Of a DNA stretch of 64,000 nucleotides, positions 25,371-35,035 are shown piece after piece (the first letter of the stretch is position 1; every line of letters begins with the position of its first letter). Below the pieces are notes generated by a model. The model was not told the DNA's origin. It worked only from the letters and a program-made list of their open reading frames with translations, and did not search any database. The stretch is from an uncultured Bacteroidales bacterium (GTDB lineage Bacteria > Bacteroidota > Bacteroidia > Bacteroidales > UBA932). A program made the translations under genes and the position numbers. The stretch lies in the NCBI GenBank assembly GCA_944323245.1, contig CALURT010000009.1, forward strand, positions 35,703 to 99,702. Direction: 5' to 3'.

Positions 25371-26774
25371 GACAAGCATCTTTTCTATGTCGTTAACGTA
25401 TTGCTTGAAAGTCTTGTCTATGCTCATGAGATCCTGGACAGTGGTACAGGCATGCAGCACCGTGGCGTGATCCTTGCCGCCTATTTCGGAACCGATGGTC
25501 GAAAGCGAGCAGTTCAGAAGATTGCGGCTCATGTACATGGCTATCTGTCTCGCCTGCACTATCTGGCGCTTCCTCGTCTTGGATAGGAGCGTATCGCGGG
25601 TGATGTTGAAATACTGGCAGACAGCCTTCTGCACCTTGTCGATGGTGACATCGGTCTTCTGTTCTCCGACTATCTTGTCCGTGATTTTCTCCGCCATCTC
25701 CACCGTAATCTCCCTGTGGGCGAAGGTGGCGTTGGCGAGAAGGGATATCAGTGCGCCTTCAAGTTCCCGGAAATTGGAAGTGATGCGTGTGGCAAGGAAA
25801 ATCAGCACATCCTCGCTCAATTCGACCCCTTCCCTGAAACTGCGGGCCTTCAGCATGGAAAGCCTCGTGGCGAAATCCGGTCTCTGCAGCTCCACCGACA
25901 ATCCCCATTTCAGACGGGAAAGCAGCCTCTCCTCGAAATTCTGCAATTCCACAGGAGGTCTGTCCGATGTGAAGACAAGCTGTTTGCCTGACTGGTGCAG
26001 GTGGTTGAAAATCTGGAAGAACGCAGCCTGTGTGCCCGGAGACGACATATCCTGGATATCGTCCACGATAAGGACGTCCATTTTCATGTAAAATGCCATG
26101 AAATCCGTCAGCCTGTTGTTCATGACGGCATCCATGTACTGCGTCTTGAAACGGTTTGCAGGCACGTACAGCACCACGGAATCCGGATACTTCTCCTTGA
26201 CGGCGATTCCTATGGCCTGGGCGATATGGGTCTTGCCGAGCCCCGGACCTCCGAACAGGAAAAGCGGATTGAAAGCGGTCTTGCCCGGGTATTGGGATAT
26301 GCTCTCCCCTGCCGTAATGCCCATCTTGTTGCATTCCCCTTCCACAAGGTTGCCGAAACAGTAGTTAGGATTGAGCTGGGTATTGACCTTTACCCTCTGG
26401 AGTCCCGGAATCACGAACGGATTCGGCGAACCTGCCTGCGTGTAGGTAGGGACCGTCATCGGTTTGTTTTCAGGAGTATTGCAATGCGCCGCAGGATACG
26501 TAAGCGGAGGCTGGACCTTTACCGGCCTGACCGTATAAATCAGTTTTGCGTCCGCACCGATCTCCCTCTTCATCACTTTTTTCAGGACATCCAGATAATA
26601 GTCTTCGAGATATTCCCTGAAAAATTCGGACGGGACCTCCACTGTAAGGGCACCTTCAGAAAACGACACCGGCCTGACAGGCTTGAACCAAGTTTCAAAC
26701 GCCTTAGGGCTGACGATATTCTGGATTATCGTCAGACATCTTTCCCATATAAGCGTATGATTTTCCTTAGTCAT
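25356..26774 (-). CDS. dnaA: Chromosomal replication initiator DnaA
   Basis: Binds origin DnaA boxes and melts oriC. 472 residues: domain I (about 1-85), a Pro/Thr-rich linker (about 88-125), AAA+ domain with Walker A GGPGLGKT (175-182) and Walker B IVDDIQDM (236-243; most DnaA proteins have DDIQFL), and domain IV with the box-recognition signature GGKDHATVLHA near the C-terminus. It is first on its strand before pepD and rpe. The 269-bp AT-rich upstream region carries a long palindrome and is a candidate for origin or autoregulatory sites. Confidence 0.97.
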   Translation of the reverse strand: MTKENHTLIWERCLTIIQNIVSPKAFETWFKPVRPVSFSEGALTVEVPSEFFREYLEDYYLDVLKKVMKREIGADAKLIYTVRPVKVQPPLTYPAAHCNTPENKPMTVPTYTQAGSPNPFVIPGLQRVKVNTQLNPNYCFGNLVEGECNKMGITAGESISQYPGKTAFNPLFLFGGPGLGKTHIAQAIGIAVKEKYPDSVVLYVPANRFKTQYMDAVMNNRLTDFMAFYMKMDVLIVDDIQDMSSPGTQAAFFQIFNHLHQSGKQLVFTSDRPPVELQNFEERLLSRLKWGLSVELQRPDFATRLSMLKARSFREGVELSEDVLIFLATRITSNFRELEGALISLLANATFAHREITVEMAEKITDKIVGEQKTDVTIDKVQKAVCQYFNITRDTLLSKTRKRQIVQARQIAMYMSRNLLNCSLSTIGSEIGGKDHATVLHACTTVQDLMSIDKTFKQYVNDIEKMLVPVRH

Positions 26775-27043
26775 CAGCGTCGTTAAACGGTTATAGTCAG
26801 GGTTCTGATTTTAACGAAGACAAAGATGAGGAAAAATTTATTATAAAAATATCAATTTGCTATTGTATTTTAATTTTATTTTACTTCTAATCGATTCGGA
26901 ATTTCCCAATCGATTAATTTATAATATACTGATTATCAATATGTTACAAAACTATAAAATACATAAAACTTATGAAATCGGATAATTAGTATTTAGAATT
27001 ATTCCAATTTATATTTTACCGTGAAAATCCCTTTCCGAGGTCA
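26775..27043. other. AT-rich region upstream of dnaA
   Basis: No gene. From about 26820 to 27015 the sequence is very AT-rich with A/T runs, unlike the flanks. I find no exact TTATCCACA DnaA box; the nearest are TTATTCCAA and TTATCAATA (7 of 9 or fewer). It contains one long palindrome (26888-26916) and minus-strand -7-like sequences: TAGTTTTG at 26947-26954 and, closer to dnaA, CATCTTTG at 26821-26828. A dnaA promoter or regulatory region is likely; an origin is possible but unproven. Confidence 0.5.
26888..26916. repeat. 29-bp near-perfect palindrome upstream of dnaA
   Basis: Outer arms TAATCGATT (26888-26896) and AATCGATTA (26908-26916) are exact complements; inner arms GGAA (26898-26901) and TTCC (26903-26906) continue the symmetry. 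Only one base pair position (26897/26907) and the central base break it. A dimeric protein-binding site is the likeliest reading. Confidence 0.7.
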
Positions 27044-27961
27044 TTAGAATACGGATATGCGGAGGTATTTTTTCGGATTTGCCTCTATTTTCCTGACCAA
27101 TGAGTCGACGTCGTCAAGAAGGGTGTCCAAAGAGTCGTACACGGAACTGTCCTTCATCAGCAGTCCGAGACTTCCGTCAGGGTCTTGGATCTTGTCGAGA
27201 AGAGCCCTGAATGAAACAAGCATTGCGGCGACCTCGTCGGGATCTATGGCAGCGGTGATGCCGGCAAGGTCGGAAACGGCTTCTCCCGCCACGTTCAGCG
27301 TCGAGTCAAGGTGTCCGGCAAGGGAATTCAGATTCTCGGCGAAGGAAGAGAACTCGCCCGCCCTGCTTCCGAGGGCATCCGAAAGCGCTTCCACGTTGGC
27401 CGCCGTATTTTCCATGCGGAGCAGGATTGCCGAAACTGCCTTCCTGTTCTCCTCCCCTGTCATGGCGTTGATATTGGAAATGACGGTACCGAGATTGTCG
27501 AGGGTGTTTTCTAATTTTTCCGCAAGCGACGTAACGCTTCCGGCGAGAGAGGCAATCATGTCGGCTTCGCTGCCTCCTGCAAGCCTGCTTCCGTCCTGAG
27601 CCGCCGTTTCCGACATTCCCGGAAGGATACGCACACCCTTGCCGCCCATGATGTCGGTACTTATTATAATAAGTTCGGAATCTTCAGGTATCGTGTATTC
27701 CTTGCTTACGGCGCAAGTGACGGTAAAAAGCCCTGAAGCATTGTCGTATTCCACTTCATTTACCTGACCTACCTTGTATCCCTTGAACATGACGGATGCC
27801 GACGGCAGGAGTCCATGTACGTCTTCATATACGGCCGACACCTCGTATTCCCGGTTGAATATGTCCTTGTTCCTGAGATAATTTATCACGAGAAAGGTCG
27901 CAGCCAGTACGAGAATCACGAAAATCCCGATTTTCAGTTCCTTGTTGTCAAATATCTTCAT
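27044..27961 (-). CDS. MCE-domain (MlaD-like) membrane protein
   Basis: 305 residues from the ATG at 27961. Seen: one N-terminal membrane helix (LKIGIFVILVLAATFLVINYL, about residues 8-28), the MCE domain (about 38-118, EVSAVYEDVHGLLPSASVMFKGYKVGQVNEVEY) and a long helical C-terminal part, typical of proteins that form hexameric lipid channels in the periplasm. A start 36 nt further up overlaps the amidase gene, so the later ATG, 10 bp after the amidase stop, is preferred. No MlaE/MlaF genes are here; pairing with an amidase gene is common in Bacteroidota. Confidence 0.87.
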   Translation of the reverse strand: MKIFDNKELKIGIFVILVLAATFLVINYLRNKDIFNREYEVSAVYEDVHGLLPSASVMFKGYKVGQVNEVEYDNASGLFTVTCAVSKEYTIPEDSELIIISTDIMGGKGVRILPGMSETAAQDGSRLAGGSEADMIASLAGSVTSLAEKLENTLDNLGTVISNINAMTGEENRKAVSAILLRMENTAANVEALSDALGSRAGEFSSFAENLNSLAGHLDSTLNVAGEAVSDLAGITAAIDPDEVAAMLVSFRALLDKIQDPDGSLGLLMKDSSVYDSLDTLLDDVDSLVRKIEANPKKYLRISVF

Positions 27962-27971
27962 TGCCGGATTT

Positions 27972-29093
27972 TTATCTTGCCTGTCTCCTGACATCACTGC
28001 CGTCCACCTTTACGACGAATGAGCCGGGAAACCTGTTTTTTATACTGTCATGTAGTATGAACGCCGCATCTTTCGAAGATGCCGGTATTACATATTTATA
28101 TATAGTACCGCTTCTGACCGCCTCGACGTCATATCCCTTGAAGGAACTGTCGTCTTCCGGAAGTCTTTTGCCCAAGGCGAATATCTGTATCCCGTAATAT
28201 GACTGCTGCTGTCCTGCCTCATCCCGGGCCGAAGCCGTCACCGCATAATCCAGACTGCCGTCATACTTCGTCTTGAAGGATTTGAAGGCATTGAAAAGCC
28301 TTTGGGCGATGGCATCCTGTCCGGCTGCAGACCTCAGGGTTTTCAGGTCCGAACTGTTGGATATGAAGCCCGCCTCTATCAGGACTGCCGGCATTTTCGT
28401 TTTCCACAATACGAGAAACGGGTCCTGCCAGATACCGCGGCTGTGCGAAATGGGGCTTTTCGACATCTCTTCATCCACTTCCGCAGCGAAAAGAAGGCTC
28501 TGCTCGTAGTAGGCGTTCTGCATCAGATTGAAAAAGATGAAGGATTCGGGATCATTCGGGTCGAAACCCTGATAGGTGGTGGTATAGTCCTCCTCCATAA
28601 GGATAACCGAATTTTCCCTGCGGCATACGTCCATGTTGTATGAGAACAGATCCCGGTTCTTGTCGCTCGACTGTCCGAGGATATGTGTCGAAAATCCGTG
28701 AGGGGATGTGGCGTTGACTGAATTTATGTGAATCGATATGAAAAGATTGGCATTGTTTCTGTTTGCAATCTCCGCTCTTTCACTCAATGCTATGTATTTG
28801 TCGTCAGACCGTGTATATATGACCTTTACGTCAGGATACGCCTTGGTGATCTTTTCCCCGAGACGCTTCGCCAATGAAAGCGTAAGGTTTTTTTCGTATG
28901 TTTTCCTGTCTTTGCTCACGCATCCTGCATCTTTTCCGCCGTGACCTGCATCTATGACTACCGTATTAAGTGTCAGTCTGTCCTTGGCGAAGGCCTGGCG
29001 TGAAAGCGGCAGGCACATCAGAAAGGCACAGACGGCAACCATGGCCGACGGACGGACAGGAAAAGGCAGTATCCTTATTCTATATCGCTCCAT
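27972..29093 (-). CDS. N-acetylmuramoyl-L-alanine amidase (Amidase_3)
   Basis: Periplasmic zinc amidase that removes stem peptides from peptidoglycan, as AmiC does in cell separation. 373 residues from the ATG at 29093: signal peptide (about 1-35, cut near AFA), then VVIDAGHGGKDAG with the first zinc His, the expected Glu in the following helix, ISIHINS and PAVLIEAGFISN with the catalytic Glu; the C-terminal part (about 265-370) looks like a SPOR-type repeat domain (YGIQIFALGKRLPEDD...). The longer upstream frame has no sensible N-terminus. A minus-strand TATTTTTG lies at 29132-29139. Confidence 0.9.
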   Translation of the reverse strand: MERYRIRILPFPVRPSAMVAVCAFLMCLPLSRQAFAKDRLTLNTVVIDAGHGGKDAGCVSKDRKTYEKNLTLSLAKRLGEKITKAYPDVKVIYTRSDDKYIALSERAEIANRNNANLFISIHINSVNATSPHGFSTHILGQSSDKNRDLFSYNMDVCRRENSVILMEEDYTTTYQGFDPNDPESFIFFNLMQNAYYEQSLLFAAEVDEEMSKSPISHSRGIWQDPFLVLWKTKMPAVLIEAGFISNSSDLKTLRSAAGQDAIAQRLFNAFKSFKTKYDGSLDYAVTASARDEAGQQQSYYGIQIFALGKRLPEDDSSFKGYDVEAVRSGTIYKYVIPASSKDAAFILHDSIKNRFPGSFVVKVDGSDVRRQAR

Positions 29094-29124
29094 TTGGTTA
29101 TTTTTGAAAATAGTTATAAATTTG
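29093..29124 (+). promoter_or_regulatory. Promoter for lptD
   Basis: TTTG (29093-29096), a 20-nt spacer and TAAATTTG (29117-29124), an exact match to the Bacteroidota housekeeping pattern. The -33 element overlaps the first base of the divergent amidase start codon. Predicted start near 29131, 37 nt before lptD. Confidence 0.7.
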
Positions 29125-29167
29125 CGACTTGCAAAAATACGAAATTTTGCTGATAAGAAGATAATTA

Positions 29168-31936
29168 ATGTCACAATATAAATCCGGAAAAACCAAATCG
29201 GAGACGAAAAAGATTGCTGCGGCGGCATTGCTATTGCTGCTCGTATGTTCTTTTACCGTTTCTTCACAGGAGGACAGACGCTCCCGCAGGGCAAGACAGA
29301 GGGCTGCCGAGCGGGAAATGGTGGCCGATTCTTCCGTCCGGATGACTACGGATTCGCTGAGCATGGCGATGGCCGCCGATTCGTTGAGACGGGCCGACTC
29401 GCTTTCCGCGGCCGCAGCCGATTCTTTGGAAATGCTCAACAAGAGTTCCCTTGACCAGCCGGCCTTCACTACGGCGAGAGACTCCATAGTGGAAGATTTC
29501 ACCGACGGCAAGAGGATGATCTATTACTACGGCGATGTCAGCGTAACTTACGGGGACATGAAGTTGACAGCCGACTACATGGAATACAATATCCAGACGA
29601 AAACGGTCTACGCAAGAGGTACCAAGGACTCCACCGGGACCATCGTCGGAATGCCTACCATGGAACAGGCCGGAAAGACCTACACCATGGAGGAACTGCA
29701 CTATAACTTCGATTCCGGAAAGGCAAGGATATCCAACATGGTGACCCAGGAGCAGGAAGGTATCCTGCACGGGCAGAACATAAAGATGATGAACGACAAG
29801 TCCATCAACATCACCAAGGGCAAATATACTGTCTGCGACGCCGAGCATCCGCACTACTATCTGCACCTTACGGCAGCGAAAGTCATCACCAAGCCGTCCC
29901 AGAAGACGGTTTTCGGGCCTGCCTACCCGGTCATTGAGGACGTTCCACTCTTCCCCGTCATTCTTCCGTTCGGATTCATTCCGAAAAGGCCTGACAGGGC
30001 CACCGGATTCCTGATGCCGACATTCGGAGAGGAAAGCGCACGAGGTTTTTATCTGAGGGATGCCGGAATGTATTTCGTGATAGGAGATTATTTCGACCTT
30101 TCGCTCACGGGAGACATATACACCCTCGGCTCATGGAGCGCCCAGATTGACTCCAGATACAAGGTCAACTACAAGTGTACGGGTAACTTTTCCATCACCT
30201 ACTCCAACGACCAGACAGGTGAAAAAGGAAGCGCCGACTTCTTCCAGACGAGGAACTTCGGTGTCAGATGGAGCCATTCCCAGGATTCCAAGGCCCGGCC
30301 GGGAACATCCTTTTCGGCATCCGTCAACTTCTCCAGCCCGTCCAACAACAAATACAACTCGACTTCCGTAAACGAGGCCCTGCAGAACCAGATATCTTCA
30401 TCCATATCCTATTCGAAGAACTGGAACGGGAAATTCAACCTGTCTGTCAACGCCCTGCACAACCAGAACTCACGCGACAGCTCCTATTCCTTCACCCTTC
30501 CTAACCTTACCTTCTCGGTAAGCCGTTTCTACCCTTTCAAAAGGAAGAACAGGGTGGGCAAGGAAAGATTCTACGAACAGTTTTCGCTCGGATACAGCAC
30601 GACGCTTCAGAACAAGATAAACTTCAAGGCTTCGGAATTCAACCAGCCGGGCTTCTTAGACAAGTTCCAGAACGGTATGACCCATAATTTCCAGATAGGT
30701 CTTCCGAACTTCTCGCTGTTCAAGTACATCAACTTCACACCGAGCATCAGCTACGGGATGAACTGGTTCTTCCGCTCCACCGAAAAGGTGTACAACCCCG
30801 ACACCCAGCAGGTCGAGGACATAGACAGCGGCCAGTTCGGCACGTTCGGAGCCACCCATACCTATTCCGGAAGCCTCTCCATGAATACCCGGCTGTACGG
30901 TCTGTTCAATTTCGGAAAGCACAGGAAAATACAGGCCATAAGGCACGTGATATCGCCTTCCATTTCATTCAACTTCAGCCCTGAAAAAGCCAAGTATTTC
31001 AACGGATGGAGGACATTGAACTATGTCGACGCCAACGGCCAGCCCCAATCCTTGGAATACAATATCTATCAGGGACAGCTGTATTCTCCGCCGGGCAAGG
31101 GCCGTACGGCGAGCATGAACCTTTCCATAGGAAACAATCTCGAAGCCAAGGTCAGGGACCTGCGGGATACCACCGGCAAGGGGGAAAAGAAAATCAAGCT
31201 GATAGACCAGCTTACCCTGAGCACGGGATACAATTTTCTCGCCGACTCGCTCAACCTGAGCAACATAGGCATCACCATGTCCACATCCATTTTCGGGAAA
31301 GTGGGTATCAGCGCCAATGTCAATCTTGACCCGTACGCCATAGACAAGCGCGGCCGCAAATACAACAAGTTCAATGTCCAGACCATGGGATGGAAACATC
31401 CGGTAAGGCTCACAAATGCAAGCGCATCTGTATCGTACTCGCTGTCCGGAGACGGTACCATAAAGGGAAACGACGGCAGCGCACAGGCAGGCGGGAATCC
31501 TGCCGACAGCTATACGCGTATCTACTACCATCCAGTGACAGGGGAATACATACCGGGCGGCTGGCTCTATTACATGAACCCGAATTCGCCGTGGTCGGTG
31601 AACTTCAACTACTCGTACAGTTACAGCAAATCATACCAGTATTCGAACAACCAGCTGATTACGAATCACAGGCATACCCAGACGCTCGGAATATCCGGAA
31701 ACGTCAAGATCACGCCCGCTCTGTCGATAAACCTCACTACAGGATTCGACCTCATGGCGCTGAAGATGACCACGACCCAGCTAAGCGCCACGTATGACCT
31801 GCACTGCTTCAACATCTCCTTCTCATGGGTTCCGTCGGGACAATGGGAATCATGGTCGTTCCGTATTGCGGCGAATGCTGCGGCCCTCGCCGATTTGCTG
31901 AGGTTCAAGAAGAGCAGCAGCTACTGGGATAATTGA
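29168..31936 (+). CDS. lptD: Putative LPS assembly protein LptD (OstA family)
   Basis: 922-residue outer membrane protein that would place lipopolysaccharide in the outer leaflet. Seen: signal anchor (about 15-34), a charged Ala/Ser-rich linker (about 36-95), an OstA/LptA-like jellyroll (about 100-270) with repeats such as YYGDVSVTYGDMKLTADYMEY, then a very large beta-barrel rich in alternating aromatic strands to the C-terminus. It lacks the conserved cysteines I would look for in E. coli LptD; apart from signal-region and jellyroll residues, cysteines are few. It is monocistronic by its promoter, with a hairpin after the stop. Confidence 0.9.
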   Translation: MSQYKSGKTKSETKKIAAAALLLLLVCSFTVSSQEDRRSRRARQRAAEREMVADSSVRMTTDSLSMAMAADSLRRADSLSAAAADSLEMLNKSSLDQPAFTTARDSIVEDFTDGKRMIYYYGDVSVTYGDMKLTADYMEYNIQTKTVYARGTKDSTGTIVGMPTMEQAGKTYTMEELHYNFDSGKARISNMVTQEQEGILHGQNIKMMNDKSINITKGKYTVCDAEHPHYYLHLTAAKVITKPSQKTVFGPAYPVIEDVPLFPVILPFGFIPKRPDRATGFLMPTFGEESARGFYLRDAGMYFVIGDYFDLSLTGDIYTLGSWSAQIDSRYKVNYKCTGNFSITYSNDQTGEKGSADFFQTRNFGVRWSHSQDSKARPGTSFSASVNFSSPSNNKYNSTSVNEALQNQISSSISYSKNWNGKFNLSVNALHNQNSRDSSYSFTLPNLTFSVSRFYPFKRKNRVGKERFYEQFSLGYSTTLQNKINFKASEFNQPGFLDKFQNGMTHNFQIGLPNFSLFKYINFTPSISYGMNWFFRSTEKVYNPDTQQVEDIDSGQFGTFGATHTYSGSLSMNTRLYGLFNFGKHRKIQAIRHVISPSISFNFSPEKAKYFNGWRTLNYVDANGQPQSLEYNIYQGQLYSPPGKGRTASMNLSIGNNLEAKVRDLRDTTGKGEKKIKLIDQLTLSTGYNFLADSLNLSNIGITMSTSIFGKVGISANVNLDPYAIDKRGRKYNKFNVQTMGWKHPVRLTNASASVSYSLSGDGTIKGNDGSAQAGGNPADSYTRIYYHPVTGEYIPGGWLYYMNPNSPWSVNFNYSYSYSKSYQYSNNQLITNHRHTQTLGISGNVKITPALSINLTTGFDLMALKMTTTQLSATYDLHCFNISFSWVPSGQWESWSFRIAANAAALADLLRFKKSSSYWDN

Positions 31937-31941
31937 CAATA

Positions 31942-31971
31942 AGGGTGCTTTTTTCAGAAAAAACGCATCCT
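31942..31971 (+). terminator. Weak hairpin after lptD
   Basis: Arms AGGGTGCTTTTTT (31942-31954) and AAAAAACGCATCCT (31958-31971) pair with one bulge and a G-T pair. The T run lies inside the stem and no T run follows, so intrinsic termination is doubtful. Confidence 0.35.
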
Positions 31972-31984
31972 GACGGGCGGGAGT

Positions 31985-32015
31985 ATTGTTTTTCCGGGAA
32001 ATATGCCTATATTTG
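31985..32015 (+). promoter_or_regulatory. Promoter for rho
   Basis: ATTG (31985-31988), 19 nt, then TATATTTG (32008-32015), an exact TAnnTTTG. Start near 32022 gives a leader of about 97 nt, longer than elsewhere in the window, which leaves room for Rho autoregulation. Confidence 0.65.
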
Positions 32016-32118
32016 TGTTGTCTTCGGAAAGCAGTGTCGCTTTTAATTCCTATTTTTTCGAATACGACGACAAATTATATCGCTATCTGATATTTATCCA
32101 TACACACATTAATACATT

Positions 32119-33915
32119 ATGCACACTATTTTTGATCTCAACGAGATGGAGTTGGAGCAAGTCAGGGAACTTGCCAAGGAGCTGAAGATTCACACGACCA
32201 AGAAAATGGACAAGAAAGAGATCTCGTATCTTATATTGGACAAGGAAGCGGCCATCAATGCCCACACGGCACCGGAAAAGCCTAAGCGCGGACGTCCTAA
32301 AAAAGTCAGTGAAGCCGCACCGGTACAGGAGGCAGCCGATACCAAACCTGCCGTAACGGCAGTTGCAGATTCACCGAAAACGGAAGACAAGCCTGCACAG
32401 AGGAAAAGAAAGCCGAGGGCTCAGAAACAGGCCGAAGTGCAGACAAAAACAGAAAATACAGCATCTGCTGCACCGGTAGAGGCACCGAAAGTCGAAAAAG
32501 CTGTTCCTGCTCAGGAAAGCCATACGGAGCAACAGCCGCAGCAGAAGCGGAAGCGCACAAGGATTCAGAAAGTACAACAGGCAGAGCCTGTCCAGACCGC
32601 TGCACCGGCTGCACAGGTATCTCCGGCTCAACCGGCATCTCCGCAGGCCGACACTCCTGTAGCGGAACAGGAAGAAACCCCTGCACAGACCATCCAAAGA
32701 CCGGTCCGCAATCAGAATTTTCCTTCTGCAAGACAGAATGTCCAGAATTACCAACAGTTCCCCGTTCCTCCGCAGAAAATCGAATTCGAAGGCGTAGTGG
32801 AAGCGACGGGAGTATTGGAAATCATGCCGGACGGCTACGGATTCCTCCGCTCGTCGGACTACAACTATCTCAACTCTCCTGATGACATCTACGTATCTGT
32901 CAGCCAGATAAAGGCAAACGCACTCAAGACCGGAGATACCGTGACAGGAGAAATCAGGCCGCCGAAAGAAGGGGACAAATACTTCCCTCTCGTAAAAATC
33001 AAGTACATCAACGGACGCACTCCGGAATTCATAAGAGACAGAATACCGTTCGACTTCCTCACTCCCCTTTTCCCTGATGAGAAGTTCAACCTCCTCGGCA
33101 AGGGGCACAACGATCTTTCCTGCAGGGTTGTGGATATGTTCACTCCTATAGGAAAGGGACAGCGCGGACTTATCGTCGCCCAGCCGAAAACAGGTAAGAC
33201 TATGCTGCTCAAAGCTATAGCTAACGCCATTGCCGACAATCATCCGGAGGTGTACATGATAGTCCTCCTCATAGACGAAAGGCCGGAAGAAGTCACGGAC
33301 ATGGCACGCAGCGTAAAGGCGGAAGTCGTGGCATCGACTTTCGACGAACCTGCTGAAAAGCATGTGAAAGTGGCCAACATGGTATTGGAAAAAGCCAAAA
33401 GGCTCGTCGAGTGCGGACACGACGTGGTGATATTCCTCGATTCCATCACCCGTCTTGCAAGGGCTTACAATACAGTCCAGCCTGCCTCTGGAAAAGTCCT
33501 TTCGGGAGGTGTGGATGCCAATGCGCTCCACAAGCCGAAAAGATTTTTCGGAGCCGCAAGGAACATCGAAAACGGAGGTTCTCTCACGATTCTCGCCACT
33601 GCACTGACAGACACCGGCTCGAAAATGGACGACGTGATATTCGAAGAGTTCAAGGGTACGGGCAACATGGAGCTCCAGTTGGACAGGAAGCTCGCCAACA
33701 AGCGCATCTTCCCTGCAGTGGACGTGACATTGAGCAGCACCCGCCGCGACGACCTGCTTTACACCCAGGAGCAGAGCAACAGAATCTGGATTCTCAGGAA
33801 TTACCTTGCCGACATGACTTCCGTCGAAGCCATGGAATTCCTGAAGGACCGACTCGAAAAAACCGTTTCCAACGAGGAATTCCTCATCACAATGAACGGA
33901 GACCGACTCCAGTAG
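32119..33915 (+). CDS. rho: Transcription termination factor Rho with long disordered insertion
   Basis: Hexameric RNA helicase that ends transcription. 598 residues: N-terminal Rho_N helix bundle (about 1-50), a low-complexity insertion rich in Pro, Ala, Gln, Lys and Glu (about 52-215), the RNA-binding cold-shock fold (about 222-300, [15 protein letters not shown]), and the ATPase domain with P-loop AQPKTGKT (354-361), Walker [13 protein letters not shown] and the Q/R-loop region. E. coli Rho is about 420 residues; the difference is mainly the insertion. Such insertions occur in Bacteroides Rho, where the disordered region has been tied to condensate formation. Confidence 0.97.
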   Translation: MHTIFDLNEMELEQVRELAKELKIHTTKKMDKKEISYLILDKEAAINAHTAPEKPKRGRPKKVSEAAPVQEAADTKPAVTAVADSPKTEDKPAQRKRKPRAQKQAEVQTKTENTASAAPVEAPKVEKAVPAQESHTEQQPQQKRKRTRIQKVQQAEPVQTAAPAAQVSPAQPASPQADTPVAEQEETPAQTIQRPVRNQNFPSARQNVQNYQQFPVPPQKIEFEGVVEATGVLEIMPDGYGFLRSSDYNYLNSPDDIYVSVSQIKANALKTGDTVTGEIRPPKEGDKYFPLVKIKYINGRTPEFIRDRIPFDFLTPLFPDEKFNLLGKGHNDLSCRVVDMFTPIGKGQRGLIVAQPKTGKTMLLKAIANAIADNHPEVYMIVLLIDERPEEVTDMARSVKAEVVASTFDEPAEKHVKVANMVLEKAKRLVECGHDVVIFLDSITRLARAYNTVQPASGKVLSGGVDANALHKPKRFFGAARNIENGGSLTILATALTDTGSKMDDVIFEEFKGTGNMELQLDRKLANKRIFPAVDVTLSSTRRDDLLYTQEQSNRIWILRNYLADMTSVEAMEFLKDRLEKTVSNEEFLITMNGDRLQ

Positions 33916-34012
33916 AATTTTTTCAAAATCAATGTAACAAATCTGCGGCCGTTCCGTCCTTTATGTGAATGCGTCCCACGGAGGGGCGGAAAAACTTAAA
34001 TTTTACATTGGA

Positions 34013-34498
34013 ATGAAAAAGATCTTTACTGTGATTGCTGCCGTATTGTACGGTATCTCCTTCATGACGGCAGCGGAAATCAGACCGGCGCAAAAGTCGG
34101 TCATCGCCGTAATGAAAACTTACGACAGTGTGGACGGAGTGGAATTCATCAACATCGGACCTATGCTCATGAATCTTGCAAGGCACAGTGCCGGAGACGA
34201 CGGGGATTTCATGAAGTATTTGGACAGGATGGCCGTATTTTCAGCATCGGACGTTCCGGAAAAACAGATGCGGAAGATGGTGGATGATTTCCAGGCATCC
34301 CTAAGCGGATATGAGCCGCTGCTGCAGGCTTCGGAGGAAAATGAAAACGTCACGATCTATATCGCAAAAAAGGATGAGAAGACCATCTCCGAAATGATAG
34401 TCTATGCACAGGATTCCGAATTGGCGGTAATAGTGATGAAAGGGGAAATTCCCGTTTCCGAGATTGAAAACATGGCCTCCGATGCCATGAACATGTAA
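34013..34498 (+). CDS. DUF4252 protein, first copy
   Basis: 161 residues from the ATG at 34013: signal peptide (about 1-21, cut near TAA), then a DUF4252 domain with the usual VEFINIGPMLMNLAR opening and a final SELAVIVMKGEIPVSEIENM segment. The family is specific to Bacteroidota, exported and of unknown function. An upstream ATG in frame (33965) precedes the signal-like sequence and is less likely. It is followed 26 bp later by an ECF sigma gene, with a second DUF4252 gene beyond. Confidence 0.8.
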   Translation: MKKIFTVIAAVLYGISFMTAAEIRPAQKSVIAVMKTYDSVDGVEFINIGPMLMNLARHSAGDDGDFMKYLDRMAVFSASDVPEKQMRKMVDDFQASLSGYEPLLQASEENENVTIYIAKKDEKTISEMIVYAQDSELAVIVMKGEIPVSEIENMASDAMNM

Positions 34499-34524
34499 TC
34501 GGAATATCTGTCACCGGCTGGAAG

Positions 34525-35028
34525 ATGGACAGGGAAGAATTCAAAAAGGCCTGGCTGCCTTACGGGGCTGATTTCTACAGGGTAGCTTTTTCAATACTGA
34601 AATCGGGACAGGAGGCCGAAGATGCCGTCCAGGATCTGTACATCAGGCTTTGGAACAACCGGGACAGACTTGCCGGTATCGCCTCCCCGAAAGCATACGG
34701 ACTCATCGTAATACGGCACATCTGCATAGACAGGACGAGAGCGGCTTCCGCAAGGGGAACGGCAGACGACATCGACACCGTAACCGACTCCGCAGCGGTC
34801 ACTTTCGAGAATGCAGAAAAAAGGCTGATAACGAAAGAAATGCTCAAAAACTTGAAAAAGGCACTTGAGGAACTTCCGGAAAACAGCAGAAAAGTAGCCG
34901 AACTGAGATTCTTCGAACAATTGGAATACGGAGAAATCGTGAAAAGGACAGGCCTTTCCTACATCAATGTCAGAGTATTGGTCAACAGAGCCCGGAAAAA
35001 ACTTTCCGAAGCGCTCGGAAAACAATAA
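34525..35028 (+). CDS. ECF-type RNA polymerase sigma factor, second copy
   Basis: 167 residues. Seen: region 2 (about 10-75) with GQEAEDAVQDLYIRLW and SPKAYGLIVIRHICIDRTR, and region 4 (about 110-160) with LPENSRKVAELRFFEQLEYGEIVKRTGLSYINVRVLVNRARKKL. It lies 7 bp before a single-pass membrane protein that is probably its anti-sigma factor, inside a four-gene unit bracketed by DUF4252 genes. The stop TAA is followed directly by the next gene's leader. Confidence 0.9.
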   Translation: MDREEFKKAWLPYGADFYRVAFSILKSGQEAEDAVQDLYIRLWNNRDRLAGIASPKAYGLIVIRHICIDRTRAASARGTADDIDTVTDSAAVTFENAEKRLITKEMLKNLKKALEELPENSRKVAELRFFEQLEYGEIVKRTGLSYINVRVLVNRARKKLSEALGKQ

Positions 35029-35035
35029 AACACAT

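Noticed and set aside
26820..27015. Definite oriC
   Set aside because: AT-rich and next to dnaA, but no exact DnaA boxes are seen; kept only as a candidate.
31942..31971. Strong intrinsic terminator after lptD
   Set aside because: The stem holds the T run and nothing T-rich follows, so it is listed only as a weak hairpin.
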